A DNA stretch of 33,559 nucleotides from Alphaproteobacteria bacterium (GTDB lineage Bacteria > Pseudomonadota > Alphaproteobacteria > UBA11222): assembly GCA_023252275.1 (NCBI GenBank), contig JAHHGO010000008.1, positions 1 through 33,559 on the forward strand, written 5' to 3'. Positions within the stretch are counted from its first letter, which is position 1. Every line of letters starts with the position of its first letter. A program made the translations under genes and the position numbers. The notes beneath the pieces were generated by a model. That model worked only from the letters and a program-made list of their open reading frames with translations. It ran no database searches and was not told where the DNA came from. This document shows positions 18,805-27,871 of this stretch, piece by piece.

Positions 18805-19881
18805 ATGGCGGGCATTTCGGCAGTTGCAACCTATAGCGCGCTCGACAAAATCGAGCAGCGCAAGGCTGCGGCTATTGCCAGCGCGGCTTTCACGAAAGAC
18901 CTGGCCAGCTTCAAGACCGATATCGCCAAGGTGAAGTCGCTTGATGATATTTTCAAGAATACCAAACTGCTGACGACACTTCTCAAGGCGTATAATCTGG
19001 AATCGAAGCTCACCGATGTCGAAAAATTAAAAGAGATACTGACCAGCAAGCTGAGCGACCCGAAGTCGAAGGTCAATACCGAGCGCGACAAGCGCTATCT
19101 GGAACTGGCCGAGGATATTGACCTCTATAGCGGCTATAACAAAATCAAAAGCGCGGCCTTTGCGGCCAAGCTGGAAGCCAGGCTGGTTGACAGATATCTC
19201 GACCCCGGTCTTGAGCCGAAACAGAAATTACTGGTGATCAAAAGCGCGCTGTTCAAAAAAGATATTGAGACCTTCAAGGCGCGCGTGGCGAACATCGACA
19301 GCCCCGATGAATTATTCAAGGACTACAGGCTGCTGAAAATTGTGCTGGAAGCTTATGATCTGGAATCGGAAATCGACAAGGCGGGCTTCATCAAAAAAAT
19401 CCTGACCAGCAACCCGGCCGAAAAGGATGCGCTGGTGAACCGGGTCAATGATAGCCGCTATCGGGAGCTGGCGCTGGATATCGGCCTGTTCAGCGGCGTC
19501 AAGGGTCTTAAAAGCTCAGCCTTCGCTAATAGGCTGGAAGACAGGCTGGCGCAGATGCGTTTCGAGGACAGAGTGGATGAAGAATCGCCCGGCGTTCGCG
19601 CCGCATTGCGCTTTCGCGCGCTGGCCCCGAAAATCAAGACACCCTATGACATATTGTCGGATCCGGTGCTGCGCGATGTGGCGTTCAAGGCTTATGGGAT
19701 CCCGCTTGAAGTGGTGCGTCAGCCGGTGGAATCCCAGGCACGCCTGCTGGAAAGCCATATCAAGTTTGCAAGATTGAAAGAGCCGGCCTATGCCGGCAGG
19801 TTGATCCGGCAATATCTGGCTAAAGTAGAGACCCCGGTAACCGCGACAGGCAATGGGGCGCTGCTCGATCTGTTCGCCTGA
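18805..19881 (+). CDS. DUF1217-like (flagellum-associated family) repeat protein
   Basis: 358 aa with two full and one partial repeats (AFTKDLASFKTDIAKVKSLDDIFKNTKLLTTLLKAYNLES.. / ALFKKDIETFKARVANIDSPDELFKDYRLLKIVLEAYDLES.. / RFRALAPKIKTPYDILSDPVLRDVAFKAYGIP..); pattern resembles alphaproteobacterial DUF1217. Confidence 0.75.
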   Translation: MAGISAVATYSALDKIEQRKAAAIASAAFTKDLASFKTDIAKVKSLDDIFKNTKLLTTLLKAYNLESKLTDVEKLKEILTSKLSDPKSKVNTERDKRYLELAEDIDLYSGYNKIKSAAFAAKLEARLVDRYLDPGLEPKQKLLVIKSALFKKDIETFKARVANIDSPDELFKDYRLLKIVLEAYDLESEIDKAGFIKKILTSNPAEKDALVNRVNDSRYRELALDIGLFSGVKGLKSSAFANRLEDRLAQMRFEDRVDEESPGVRAALRFRALAPKIKTPYDILSDPVLRDVAFKAYGIPLEVVRQPVESQARLLESHIKFARLKEPAYAGRLIRQYLAKVETPVTATGNGALLDLFA

Positions 19882-19890
19882 CACGGCTTC

Positions 19891-19920
19891 GTGAGGACCG
19901 ATCGCGCGATCCTCACTTTA
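19891..19920 (+). terminator. Putative intrinsic terminator downstream of the DUF1217-like gene
   Basis: GTGAGGA-N12-TCCTCAC inverted repeat followed by TTTAT; lies between convergent genes. Confidence 0.6.
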
Positions 19921-19939
19921 TGCAGCGCAATGCGAAAAA

Positions 19940-20407
19940 CTAAAATGCGCGGCTTTTCTGAACGGCCTTGGTCAGCGTGGTCACACGCGCATTGACCGGC
20001 GCAAAGGCGCTTTTCATGGCTGTCATGCCAAGGTCATTGATCTTGGTGGCCTGATTGACGAGCTGGTCGAATACAGACCGGGAATAGTCGCTATGCATGG
20101 TCATGAATTCCTGCGGCGATTTAACAGCCATCATCGCCTTGCCGGCCTTAACGCTGTCCTCGAAAATCTGTTTTACGAAGGTCAGCGATTCTCCGCTTAA
20201 CACTTCAATGCCCTTGGTGGCCGCGGTGACGCTTTCCACAAAAGCCTCGACATTTTCCTTGTTCATCTCAATAGCTCGCTGAAAGCCATTCTGAAAGGCT
20301 TCAATCGACGGGCCATTAACGCCATTGAGTCCAGCAAAAGCATTCAAACCTCCATGGTCTTCACTGGAGGCTTCGGTCCCTGGGGTGCTTTTCGATTTTG
20401 TCGCCAT
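19940..20407 (-). CDS. Phasin family protein
   Basis: NGVNGPSIEAFQNGFQRAIEMNKENVEAFVESVTAATKGIEVLSGESLTFVKQIFEDSVKAGKAMMAVKSPQEFMTMHSDYSRSVFDQLVNQATKINDLGMTAMKSAFAPVNARV is a typical phasin_2 pattern. Confidence 0.9.
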   Translation of the reverse strand: MATKSKSTPGTEASSEDHGGLNAFAGLNGVNGPSIEAFQNGFQRAIEMNKENVEAFVESVTAATKGIEVLSGESLTFVKQIFEDSVKAGKAMMAVKSPQEFMTMHSDYSRSVFDQLVNQATKINDLGMTAMKSAFAPVNARVTTLTKAVQKSRAF

Positions 20408-20805
20408 TTGGATGATCTCCGATAGGGATTCAGTTCAGCACGATGTTGCAGTGCGGTAGTGTTTTATTTAGAGACGGGGAGACACCAGGTCAAGCCTAAA
20501 ATGGTGCACCGCACAAAATTTTTTTCGGGTTGCAAATCGACGGCCCGGACGGTGGAGAATTGTGAACGCACGGACACGGACCCGAGCGTGACAATTATGG
20601 CGCAGTATAACGGTGCGCGCGCTCATATTAATAGACAGTAAAAGCAGGGTAATATTAGAATAATAACAAACCGGGCGCAAGCTGCAAGTATTTCGTGGTA
20701 TTACAGCAACTCCTAATCCGGCAAACAGGCCACAAGCTAATCACTGGCCACTATTGGTAAATCACGCGGTGAATAGATGGGCCATATAATTTATTTATGG
20801 ACAGA

Positions 20806-20850
20806 GAATCAGCCATTCCCTAGTCTGGGAAAACTGATTCGAACGGAATC
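20806..20850. promoter_or_regulatory. Candidate structured regulatory element with alternative hairpins
   Basis: GAATCAG-cca-TTCCC-tagtct-GGGAA-aa-CTGATTC, overlapping GATTC-gaacg-GAATC; about 160 bp upstream of the dac gene. Confidence 0.35.
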
Positions 20851-21009
20851 ATCAACCTGAGTCAACATCTTACCGGGCATAAAGCAATTAGAAAGATTAA
20901 CCATCGATAATGGCAAGAATATATCCGTGGACGAAACTCCCGGCGAATTGAGGCGGGATTGTGTTGGTTTGTTGAACGGGCAGGGCAGGGCTTACAGCAG
21001 GGACCGTAA

Positions 21010-22284
21010 ATGATCAGTAAGTTGCTCCATAGGGATCGCCACCGTAAGGGACCGGCCTCAGTTCTGGTCCGGATCATATCCGGGTTGGGGGTTGCCATCC
21101 TGATGGGCTCGGGCGCTCCGGCGTCCGCCCGGCAATATGCTTCGATCATAGTCGACGCCGATAGCGGTGCAGTGCTGCATTCCGAAAATGCGGAATTAAG
21201 AAACCGGCCCGCATCTCTCACAAAAATGATGACGCTGTATCTGGCCTTCGAGGCTATCCGTAACGGCAGGCTAAGCCTGGATCAGCAATTGCCCGTATCA
21301 CGGCATGCGGCGGATCAATCCCCGACAAAACTTTATCTGAAGCCGGGCGGGACTATCCGTGCAGAGGATGCGATTCTGGCGGCGGTCACCAAATCAGCCA
21401 ATGACGCCACAACGGTTCTGGCCGAAGCCATTGGCGGCACCGAGACCGCCTTCGCCCGCAAGATGACGGAAAAAGCCAGCGCCCTTGGCATGATGCGCAC
21501 CCAGTTTCGCAATTCAACCGGCCTGCCGAATGATCAGCAGGTTACGACTGCGCGAGACATGGCGATATTGGCGCAGGCGCTCTATTCGCATTTTCCCGAA
21601 CGCAGCCATTATTTTGCAACCACCAAATTTCGCTGGGGCAAGAACAGCTACAATAATCACAACCGGCTGCTTGGCACCTATCGCGGCGTGGATGGCATCA
21701 AAACCGGCTACACAAATGCGTCGGGCTTCAATCTGGTCACTTCGGTCCGCCGCGACGGGCGGCATGTGTATGCCGTGGTATTGGGCGGGCAGACCTCCTA
21801 TACGCGCGATCAGCAGATGCGAAAATTGCTTGATAGAACCTTTGCGAAGATTACACCGGACGCTTATGCCGCCGAGATTCGCGAAGAGACCCCTGTAAAG
21901 CGGCGCGCCGCCAAAGCCCTGGCCCTGAAGCGGCCCTCGAATAAGGCTGACGTTGCGGCGAGCGCCATGGCTGCTAATAGCGTCAAATCCGTGCATTGGG
22001 CCGTTCAGGTCGGCACCTTTCAGAAGAAATCCCGGGCGCATGAACGGGCCCGTCAGGCGGCGCTGGTTGCGCCCAGCCTGTTAAAGCCGGCAATGGTTTC
22101 GATCCAGAAAGTTGATAAGCCCAGCAAGACCCTTTACAGGGCGCTGTTGATTGGACTGACGGAAAAAAGCGCGCGGCGCACCTGCCAGATTCTGGCTTCC
22201 AGGAAATTCCAGTGCCTGCCGGTGCCGCCCTCGCAGACGCTGGCTACGCCGGATGCTGCGGGGAACGAAGCTCCCTTCGGTTAG
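21010..22284 (+). CDS. D-alanyl-D-alanine carboxypeptidase (S11 family) with C-terminal SPOR domain
   Basis: S11 motifs SLTKM (SxxK), KSANDAT (SxN), DGIKTGYTNASGFN (KTG); C-terminal VHWAVQVGTFQKKSRAHERARQAA...YRALLIGLTEKSARRTCQILASRKFQCLPV fits SPOR. Confidence 0.93.
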   Translation: MISKLLHRDRHRKGPASVLVRIISGLGVAILMGSGAPASARQYASIIVDADSGAVLHSENAELRNRPASLTKMMTLYLAFEAIRNGRLSLDQQLPVSRHAADQSPTKLYLKPGGTIRAEDAILAAVTKSANDATTVLAEAIGGTETAFARKMTEKASALGMMRTQFRNSTGLPNDQQVTTARDMAILAQALYSHFPERSHYFATTKFRWGKNSYNNHNRLLGTYRGVDGIKTGYTNASGFNLVTSVRRDGRHVYAVVLGGQTSYTRDQQMRKLLDRTFAKITPDAYAAEIREETPVKRRAAKALALKRPSNKADVAASAMAANSVKSVHWAVQVGTFQKKSRAHERARQAALVAPSLLKPAMVSIQKVDKPSKTLYRALLIGLTEKSARRTCQILASRKFQCLPVPPSQTLATPDAAGNEAPFG

Positions 22285-22302
22285 CGGGTTAACGCTGCAA
22301 TT

Positions 22303-23619
22303 TTATAGTCTGTGCTGCGGCCGGCCGATGCTGTGATAGTCGAATCCCGCTTCGGCCATTTCTTTGGGATCATAGATATTGCGCAAGTCCACCACGACCG
22401 GCTGCGCCAGAAGCTGTTTGCAGCGTTTCAGATCCAGCGCCCGGAACGCATTCCATTCGGTGATAATCGCCAGCACATGCGCCCCGCCCATGGTTTCATA
22501 GGCGCTGTCGCACCAAACCAGATCTGACAGCAGCTTGCCGGCCTCGTGCATGCCCTCGGGGTCAAACACGCGCACGGTGGCGCCCGCCCTTTGCAATTCG
22601 GGAATGATGTCGAGGCTGGGGGCGTCGCGCATATCGTCAGTATTCGGTTTGAAAGTAAGGCCCAGTACCGCCACGGTCTTGCCGCTGACAGAGCCGCCAC
22701 AGGCCGCAATAATCTTCTGCGCCATGGCCTTTTTCCGGCGATCATTGGCTTCGACCACCGCATTTACGATGCTGCTTGGCGCGCCAACCATTTCCGCCGT
22801 CCGCAGCAAAGCTATAGTATCCTTTGGAAAACATGAGCCGCCATAGCCCGGCCCGGCATGCAGAAATTTTTTGCCAATTCGGCCATCAAGCCCGATACCG
22901 CGCGCCACCTGGCCCACATCTGCGCCAACTTTTTCGCAGATATCCGCCATCTCGTTAATGAAGGTAATCTTGGTGGCGAGAAAGGCATTGGCCGCATATT
23001 TGATAAGTTCCGCCGTTTCACGCTCTGTCATCAGCACCGGCGTTTCAAGCAGATAGAGCGGGCGGTATAAGTGGCGCAGCACATCCGAAGCGCGTGCGCT
23101 GGAAGCGCCGACAATGATCCGGTCAGGACGCTTGAAATCATCAATCGCTGAGCCTTCCCTTAAAAACTCTGGATTTGAGGCGACATCAAAATCAGCGTCC
23201 GGACGGGCTTTGCGCATAATGCGTTCAATTTCGCTGCCAGTTCCGACTGGGACCGTCGATTTGGTGACAACTACCGTATAGCTATTTATTGCTGCGGCCA
23301 CTTCTTCTGCCGCTGCATAAACATAGCTCAGATCGGCATGGCCATCGCCGCGCCTGCTTGGCGTGCCGACGGCAATAAACACGGCATCGGCCCCGGCCAC
23401 CGCCACGGCAAGATCCGTTGTGAAACTCAGGCGGCCAGCTGCAACATTTTCCGCCACCAGCACATCCAGCCCCGGCTCATAAATAGGCATTTTGCCAGCC
23501 AGCAGGCTCTCAATCTTGGATCTGTCATGATCGACACAAATGACATCATGGCCAAAATCGGAAAAGCAGGCGCCGGAAACAAGCCCCACATAACCGGTTC
23601 CAATCATGGTTACGCGCAT
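22303..23619 (-). CDS. ugd: UDP-glucose 6-dehydrogenase
   Basis: MRVTMIGTGYVGLVSGACFSDFGHDVICVD, VGTPSRRGDGHADLSYV, NPEFLREGSAI, KYAANAFLATKITFINEMADICE, GPGYGGSCFPKDT, LGLTFKPNTDDMRDAPS. Confidence 0.97.
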   Translation of the reverse strand: MRVTMIGTGYVGLVSGACFSDFGHDVICVDHDRSKIESLLAGKMPIYEPGLDVLVAENVAAGRLSFTTDLAVAVAGADAVFIAVGTPSRRGDGHADLSYVYAAAEEVAAAINSYTVVVTKSTVPVGTGSEIERIMRKARPDADFDVASNPEFLREGSAIDDFKRPDRIIVGASSARASDVLRHLYRPLYLLETPVLMTERETAELIKYAANAFLATKITFINEMADICEKVGADVGQVARGIGLDGRIGKKFLHAGPGYGGSCFPKDTIALLRTAEMVGAPSSIVNAVVEANDRRKKAMAQKIIAACGGSVSGKTVAVLGLTFKPNTDDMRDAPSLDIIPELQRAGATVRVFDPEGMHEAGKLLSDLVWCDSAYETMGGAHVLAIITEWNAFRALDLKRCKQLLAQPVVVDLRNIYDPKEMAEAGFDYHSIGRPQHRL

Positions 23620-23668
23620 GATGATTTACTCCGTTAAAAACTGTTGCAACCGCGCAAGCCTGGCAAAA

Positions 23669-24541
23669 TCATACCTTAAGTTCCTTAAGAAAATCCCGAA
23701 GGCTCTGGCCCAGATCGGGCCGGTCGAGCCCGAAAGCCAGATTTGCCTTCAGAAATCCCAGCTTGTCGCCGCAATCAAAGCGCTGGCCTTCATAACGCAT
23801 GCCAAAATAGGCGCCAGTGGTCAGCATGGCCGCCATGGCGTCGGTCAGTTGAATTTCATTCCCTGCGCCGCGCTGCTGTCTGGCCAGATAGTCAAATATC
23901 TGCGGCTCCAATATATATCGCCCAATGATCGACAGGGTGGACGGGGCAACGGCGGGATCGGGCTTTTCAACAAAGCCCTTCACCTTCACCAGCCTGCCAT
24001 CATCGGACGCAACATCCAGAATTCCATAACGATTGGTCATGGCGCGCGGCACATCCTCCACCAGCACCAGGCTGCCGCCGGTTTTGGCATGGGTGTCCAC
24101 CATCTGCTTCAGACAGGGCGTTTTGGATTTGATCAGATCATCCACCAGCAATACCGCAAAGGGTTCATCGCCGATAAATTCGCGCGCGCACCATACGGCA
24201 TGGCCAAGCCCCAGCGGCTCCTGCTGCCGGGTTGAAACCACGCTGCCCGCCTTGGGCAGCCAGCTGCGCAATTGATCCAGCACATCCTGCTTGCCGCGCC
24301 GCGACAATGTGTCTTCCAGTTCCGGCGCGCGGTCGAAATGATCTTCCAGCACGCCTTTGGCGCGGCTGGTGACGAACACAAATTCCTCAATGCCCGCCGC
24401 CGCCGCCTCTTCGAGGGCATACTGGATCAGCGGCTTGTCCACCACCGTCAGCATCTCTTTCGGCATCACCTTGGTTGCTGGCAGGAAACGCGTGCCAAGA
24501 CCGGCAACCGGAAATACAGCCTTTCTGACGATTTTAGCCAT
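23669..24541 (-). CDS. galU: UTP-glucose-1-phosphate uridylyltransferase
   Basis: RKAVFPVAGLGTRFLPATKVMPKEMLTVVDKPLIQYALEEA, QQEPLGLGHAVWCAR, FAVLLVDDLI, GFVEKPDP, GNEIQLTDAM. Confidence 0.97.
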   Translation of the reverse strand: MAKIVRKAVFPVAGLGTRFLPATKVMPKEMLTVVDKPLIQYALEEAAAAGIEEFVFVTSRAKGVLEDHFDRAPELEDTLSRRGKQDVLDQLRSWLPKAGSVVSTRQQEPLGLGHAVWCAREFIGDEPFAVLLVDDLIKSKTPCLKQMVDTHAKTGGSLVLVEDVPRAMTNRYGILDVASDDGRLVKVKGFVEKPDPAVAPSTLSIIGRYILEPQIFDYLARQQRGAGNEIQLTDAMAAMLTTGAYFGMRYEGQRFDCGDKLGFLKANLAFGLDRPDLGQSLRDFLKELKV

Positions 24542-24629
24542 GATGACCTTTCATTCTGCTGAGGCGCCACATCTGTTCTGCTTCTTGCATATCACCCAAA
24601 ACCTGACAAGTGATTAGCATTACGTATGT

Positions 24630-25091
24630 TCAGGAAAGCAGCACATCCTTGGCGGCATTGATGCGCGCGGCCAGATAGGTTGATCCACCATGATCGGGAT
24701 GGCAGGTCTGCATCAGCCGTTTATGCGCCGCGCGGATTTCATTAGCCGAGGCCCCCTGATGCAGACCCAATATATCAAGCGCCTCCTGCCGCGACATGCC
24801 GGCGCGTGCAGGGCGGCTTTCACTATTCCGGTTTTTCCGGCCGGGCTGACTGGCGGCGTCCTGCGGGGCGGTTGCGGCCTTCCTTCCCAGCAGCAGCATG
24901 GCCCAGCCCGCCAGCAGCAGCGCGATGGGTGTGCGTCCCGTGAGTGTCAGATAGGCCGACGCCGTCAGCAGCACAGTTGCGCCGCCATAGCGTATCCATT
25001 TCGCCATCCGGACCGAATCCGCCGCGGCAAAGGAGCGCAGCAGCCACAATCCCGCCAGTAAAGCGCCCACGCCGGCCAGTAACCAGATCAT
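24630..25091 (-). CDS. Membrane-anchored DnaJ-domain protein
   Basis: N-terminal TM segment(s) (MIWLLAGVGALLAGLWLL), C-terminal J domain: MSRQEALDILGLHQGASANEIRAAHKRLMQTCHPDHGGSTYLAARINAAKDVLL (HPD motif). Start set at ATG 25091. Confidence 0.88.
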   Translation of the reverse strand: MIWLLAGVGALLAGLWLLRSFAAADSVRMAKWIRYGGATVLLTASAYLTLTGRTPIALLLAGWAMLLLGRKAATAPQDAASQPGRKNRNSESRPARAGMSRQEALDILGLHQGASANEIRAAHKRLMQTCHPDHGGSTYLAARINAAKDVLLS

Positions 25092-25170
25092 GAATTCACA
25101 TTTGTCCCGGGATGGAAATAAAGCTAGGCTAAGCCCCACAATAACAGAAAACACAGCAAGGAGACATCAG

Positions 25171-25983
25171 ATGAGCGATTTAACGCATGCGGAGCGCCGC
25201 GCCCGCGGACTGGATGTAATGAAAACCCTTACCGGCACAAAAGATCCTGAAAAGGCTGCGCAGCGGCTGGAGGATCAGAATGGCGCGCTGGGTTCCTTCG
25301 TCATTGATTTCGCACTGGGGGATGTCTGGTCACGTCCCGGCATCAACCGCCGCGACCGCAGCCTGATCGTGATCGCCATTCTGGGCGCGCTGAACCAGCT
25401 GGAGCAATTAAAGGTGCATGTGCGCGGCGGCATTAATCATGGCCTGACGCCGGTGGAAATTCGCGAAGTGTTTAATCACATGTGCGGTTATGCCGGTTTC
25501 CCGCGCGCGCTGGATGCGATGAAAGTCACCAATGAGGTGCTGGCGGAACTGGGCCATCCACCCGAGGGCGGCAAGCTGCCGCCGGCTGACCGGCTGTCAC
25601 TGTCCGAACGCCGCAAGCGCGCCGCGCCCGGCCTGGCCAAAGTTTCCGGCGGGCAGCTTTTCGACAATATCGATATCACGCTTAACGGCCTGGAAAAGCA
25701 GATGGGACCGATCGGCATTTTTGCGGTCGATTTCATTTTCGGCGACATCTGGGAACGCACCCAGCTTTCCAAGCGCGACCGCAGCCTGATCGTCAATTCG
25801 TTCCTCGGCGCGCTGGGCCGGCAGGATGAATTGAAAATCCATATTCCGGGCGCCTTCCGGCATGGCCTCAGCAAGGAGGAGATCCAGGAACTGATCGTCA
25901 CGCTCGCCGCCTATGCCGGGTTCCCGTTCGCCGTGGAAGCCACCCATGTCCTGCATGAGCATCTGAAAAAGCAGTCGGCGTAA
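25171..25983 (+). CDS. Carboxymuconolactone decarboxylase family protein with two tandem CMD-like domains
   Basis: NRRDRSLIVIAILGALNQLEQLKVHVRGGINHGLTPVEIREVFNHMCGYAGFPRALDAM and the parallel SKRDRSLIVNSFLGALGRQDELKIHIPGAFRHGLSKEEIQELIVTLAAYAGFPFAVEA. ATG at 25171 preceded by AAGGAG. Confidence 0.9.
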   Translation: MSDLTHAERRARGLDVMKTLTGTKDPEKAAQRLEDQNGALGSFVIDFALGDVWSRPGINRRDRSLIVIAILGALNQLEQLKVHVRGGINHGLTPVEIREVFNHMCGYAGFPRALDAMKVTNEVLAELGHPPEGGKLPPADRLSLSERRKRAAPGLAKVSGGQLFDNIDITLNGLEKQMGPIGIFAVDFIFGDIWERTQLSKRDRSLIVNSFLGALGRQDELKIHIPGAFRHGLSKEEIQELIVTLAAYAGFPFAVEATHVLHEHLKKQSA

Positions 25984-26050
25984 GCACTTGCCAGGCCGCC
26001 GAATTTAGTCGCCCGCCCGCGTAAAGAGGTGTTAATCTTCCGGAAAACGG

Positions 26051-26091
26051 GAGTGTTTACACTCTGAACCGCGGGCGGCTGAACAGCCCGC
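26051..26091. promoter_or_regulatory. Two adjacent inverted repeats upstream of the deacylase pair
   Basis: GAGTGT-TT-ACACTC (26051-26064) and GCGGGC-N9-GCCCGC (26071-26091), 18 bp before the ATG at 26109. Confidence 0.4.
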
Positions 26092-26108
26092 ATTGGGAGG
26101 AAGCGGTC

Positions 26109-27836
26109 ATGCATGATCTGGTTATTCGCGGCGGAACAATCATTGACGGAACAGGCGGGGCGCGTTTTACCGGCGATGTCGCCATCGATAATGGCGTCAT
26201 CACGGCGGTCGGAACGGTTTCCGGCAAGGGCAAAAAGGAAATTGACGCCAAAGGCCTGCTGGTCACGCCGGGCTTTGTCGATGTGCACACCCATTATGAC
26301 GCGCAGGTGTCGTGGGACAGACTGGTGTCGCCCTCCTGCTGGCATGGCGTAACCACCGTGGTCATGGGCAATTGCGCGGTTGGCTTTGCGCCCACGCGCC
26401 CTGACATGCATCAGCAGATGATCGAACTGATGGAAGGCGTCGAGGATATTCCCGGCGCGGCGCTTGCCGAAGGCATCGATTTCGCCTGGGAAAGTTTTCC
26501 CGAATATATGGATGCGGTGGATCGCATTCCCCATGCCGTGGATATTGGCGCACAGCTTCCGCATGCGGCGCTGCGCGTCTATGTGATGGGTGACCGCGCG
26601 GTGCGCCGCGAGCCGGCCACACTTGCCGACATCAGGGAAATGGGACGTCTGGCGCGTGAAGCCATGGCGGCGGGCGCGATCGGATTCAGCTCATCGCGCA
26701 CCATTCTGCATAAATCCATCAAGGGCGAAATCATTCCATCCTATGGCGCGGAATATGATGAGCTGGTTGGCATCGCCATGGCGATGGGCGAAGGCGGCAA
26801 GGGCGTGTTTGAAATGATTTCCGATCTCAAGGATGTGGATGCGGAATTCAATATTTTCCATGACATGGTGGCGAAAAGCGGCTTGCCGATGTCGATCTCC
26901 ATGGCCGAAGCCGAAAGCAAGCCCGAAGCCTGGCGCAAATTATACAGCAGGATTGAAGGCGCGCGAGAGGAAGGCCTGCATTTCCGGGCGCAGGTGGCGC
27001 CCCGTCCCATCGGGCTGCTGATGGGCTTGCAGGCGTCGTTTCATCCGTTCTCCTCCAGCCCGGGCTATCGTGAAATTTCCGGCCTGCCCTTGGCCGAACG
27101 GGTGCAGGCGATGCGCGATCCGGCGCGGCGCGCCAGGATTATCTCTGAAAATCCCGATAGCAGGAATATGGCGGTGGGTCTGCTCTATACGCTCAACCGC
27201 GTCTATCAGCTGGGCGATCCGCCGGAATATGAACCGCTGCCCGCAAACAGCATTCAGGCGCGCGCCGAAGCCATGGGCGTTAATCCGCGTGAGCTGGCTT
27301 ATGATCTGCTGCTGGAAGATGAAGGGCGCGCGCTGCTCTATGTGCCAATCGCCAATTACGCGTTCGGCAATCTCGACACGGTGCGCGAAATGCTGCTCAG
27401 CAGCTACACCACGCCAGGGCTGGGCGATGGCGGCGCGCATTGCGGCGCGATCTGTGACGCCAGCTTTCCGACCTATATGCTGACCCATTGGGCGCGTGAC
27501 CGCAGCAGGGGCGAACAATTGCCGCTGGAATTTCTGGTCAAGCGGCAAACCCGCGATACGGCGGAACTGGCCGGATTTCTGGATCGCGGCCTGTTGCAGC
27601 CGGGCATGAAGGCCGATGTGAATATCATCGATTTTGACAGGCTCAGCCTGCGCCCGCCTGAAATCGCGCATGATCTGCCCACCGGCGCGCGCCGGCTGGT
27701 GCAGAAAGCCATAGGATACAAATACACCATCGTCTCCGGCAAAGTGACATTTGAGGATGGCGAATCAACCGGCGTATTCCCGGGAAGACTGGTGCGCGGC
27801 CAACAGCCCGCCCCGGCCCTGCGAGCGGCGGAATAA
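26109..27836 (+). CDS. N-acyl-D-amino-acid deacylase-like amidohydrolase, tandem copy 1
   Basis: MHDLVIRGGTIIDGTGGARFTGDVAIDNGVITAVG, LLVTPGFVDVHTHYDAQVSWD, GVTTVVMGNCAVGFAP, GDGGAHCGAICDASFPTYML, GMKADVNIIDF. Confidence 0.9.
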   Translation: MHDLVIRGGTIIDGTGGARFTGDVAIDNGVITAVGTVSGKGKKEIDAKGLLVTPGFVDVHTHYDAQVSWDRLVSPSCWHGVTTVVMGNCAVGFAPTRPDMHQQMIELMEGVEDIPGAALAEGIDFAWESFPEYMDAVDRIPHAVDIGAQLPHAALRVYVMGDRAVRREPATLADIREMGRLAREAMAAGAIGFSSSRTILHKSIKGEIIPSYGAEYDELVGIAMAMGEGGKGVFEMISDLKDVDAEFNIFHDMVAKSGLPMSISMAEAESKPEAWRKLYSRIEGAREEGLHFRAQVAPRPIGLLMGLQASFHPFSSSPGYREISGLPLAERVQAMRDPARRARIISENPDSRNMAVGLLYTLNRVYQLGDPPEYEPLPANSIQARAEAMGVNPRELAYDLLLEDEGRALLYVPIANYAFGNLDTVREMLLSSYTTPGLGDGGAHCGAICDASFPTYMLTHWARDRSRGEQLPLEFLVKRQTRDTAELAGFLDRGLLQPGMKADVNIIDFDRLSLRPPEIAHDLPTGARRLVQKAIGYKYTIVSGKVTFEDGESTGVFPGRLVRGQQPAPALRAAE

Positions 27837-27871
27837 TTGAACGCAATAACTGAACAAGGGAGCAGCCTATC

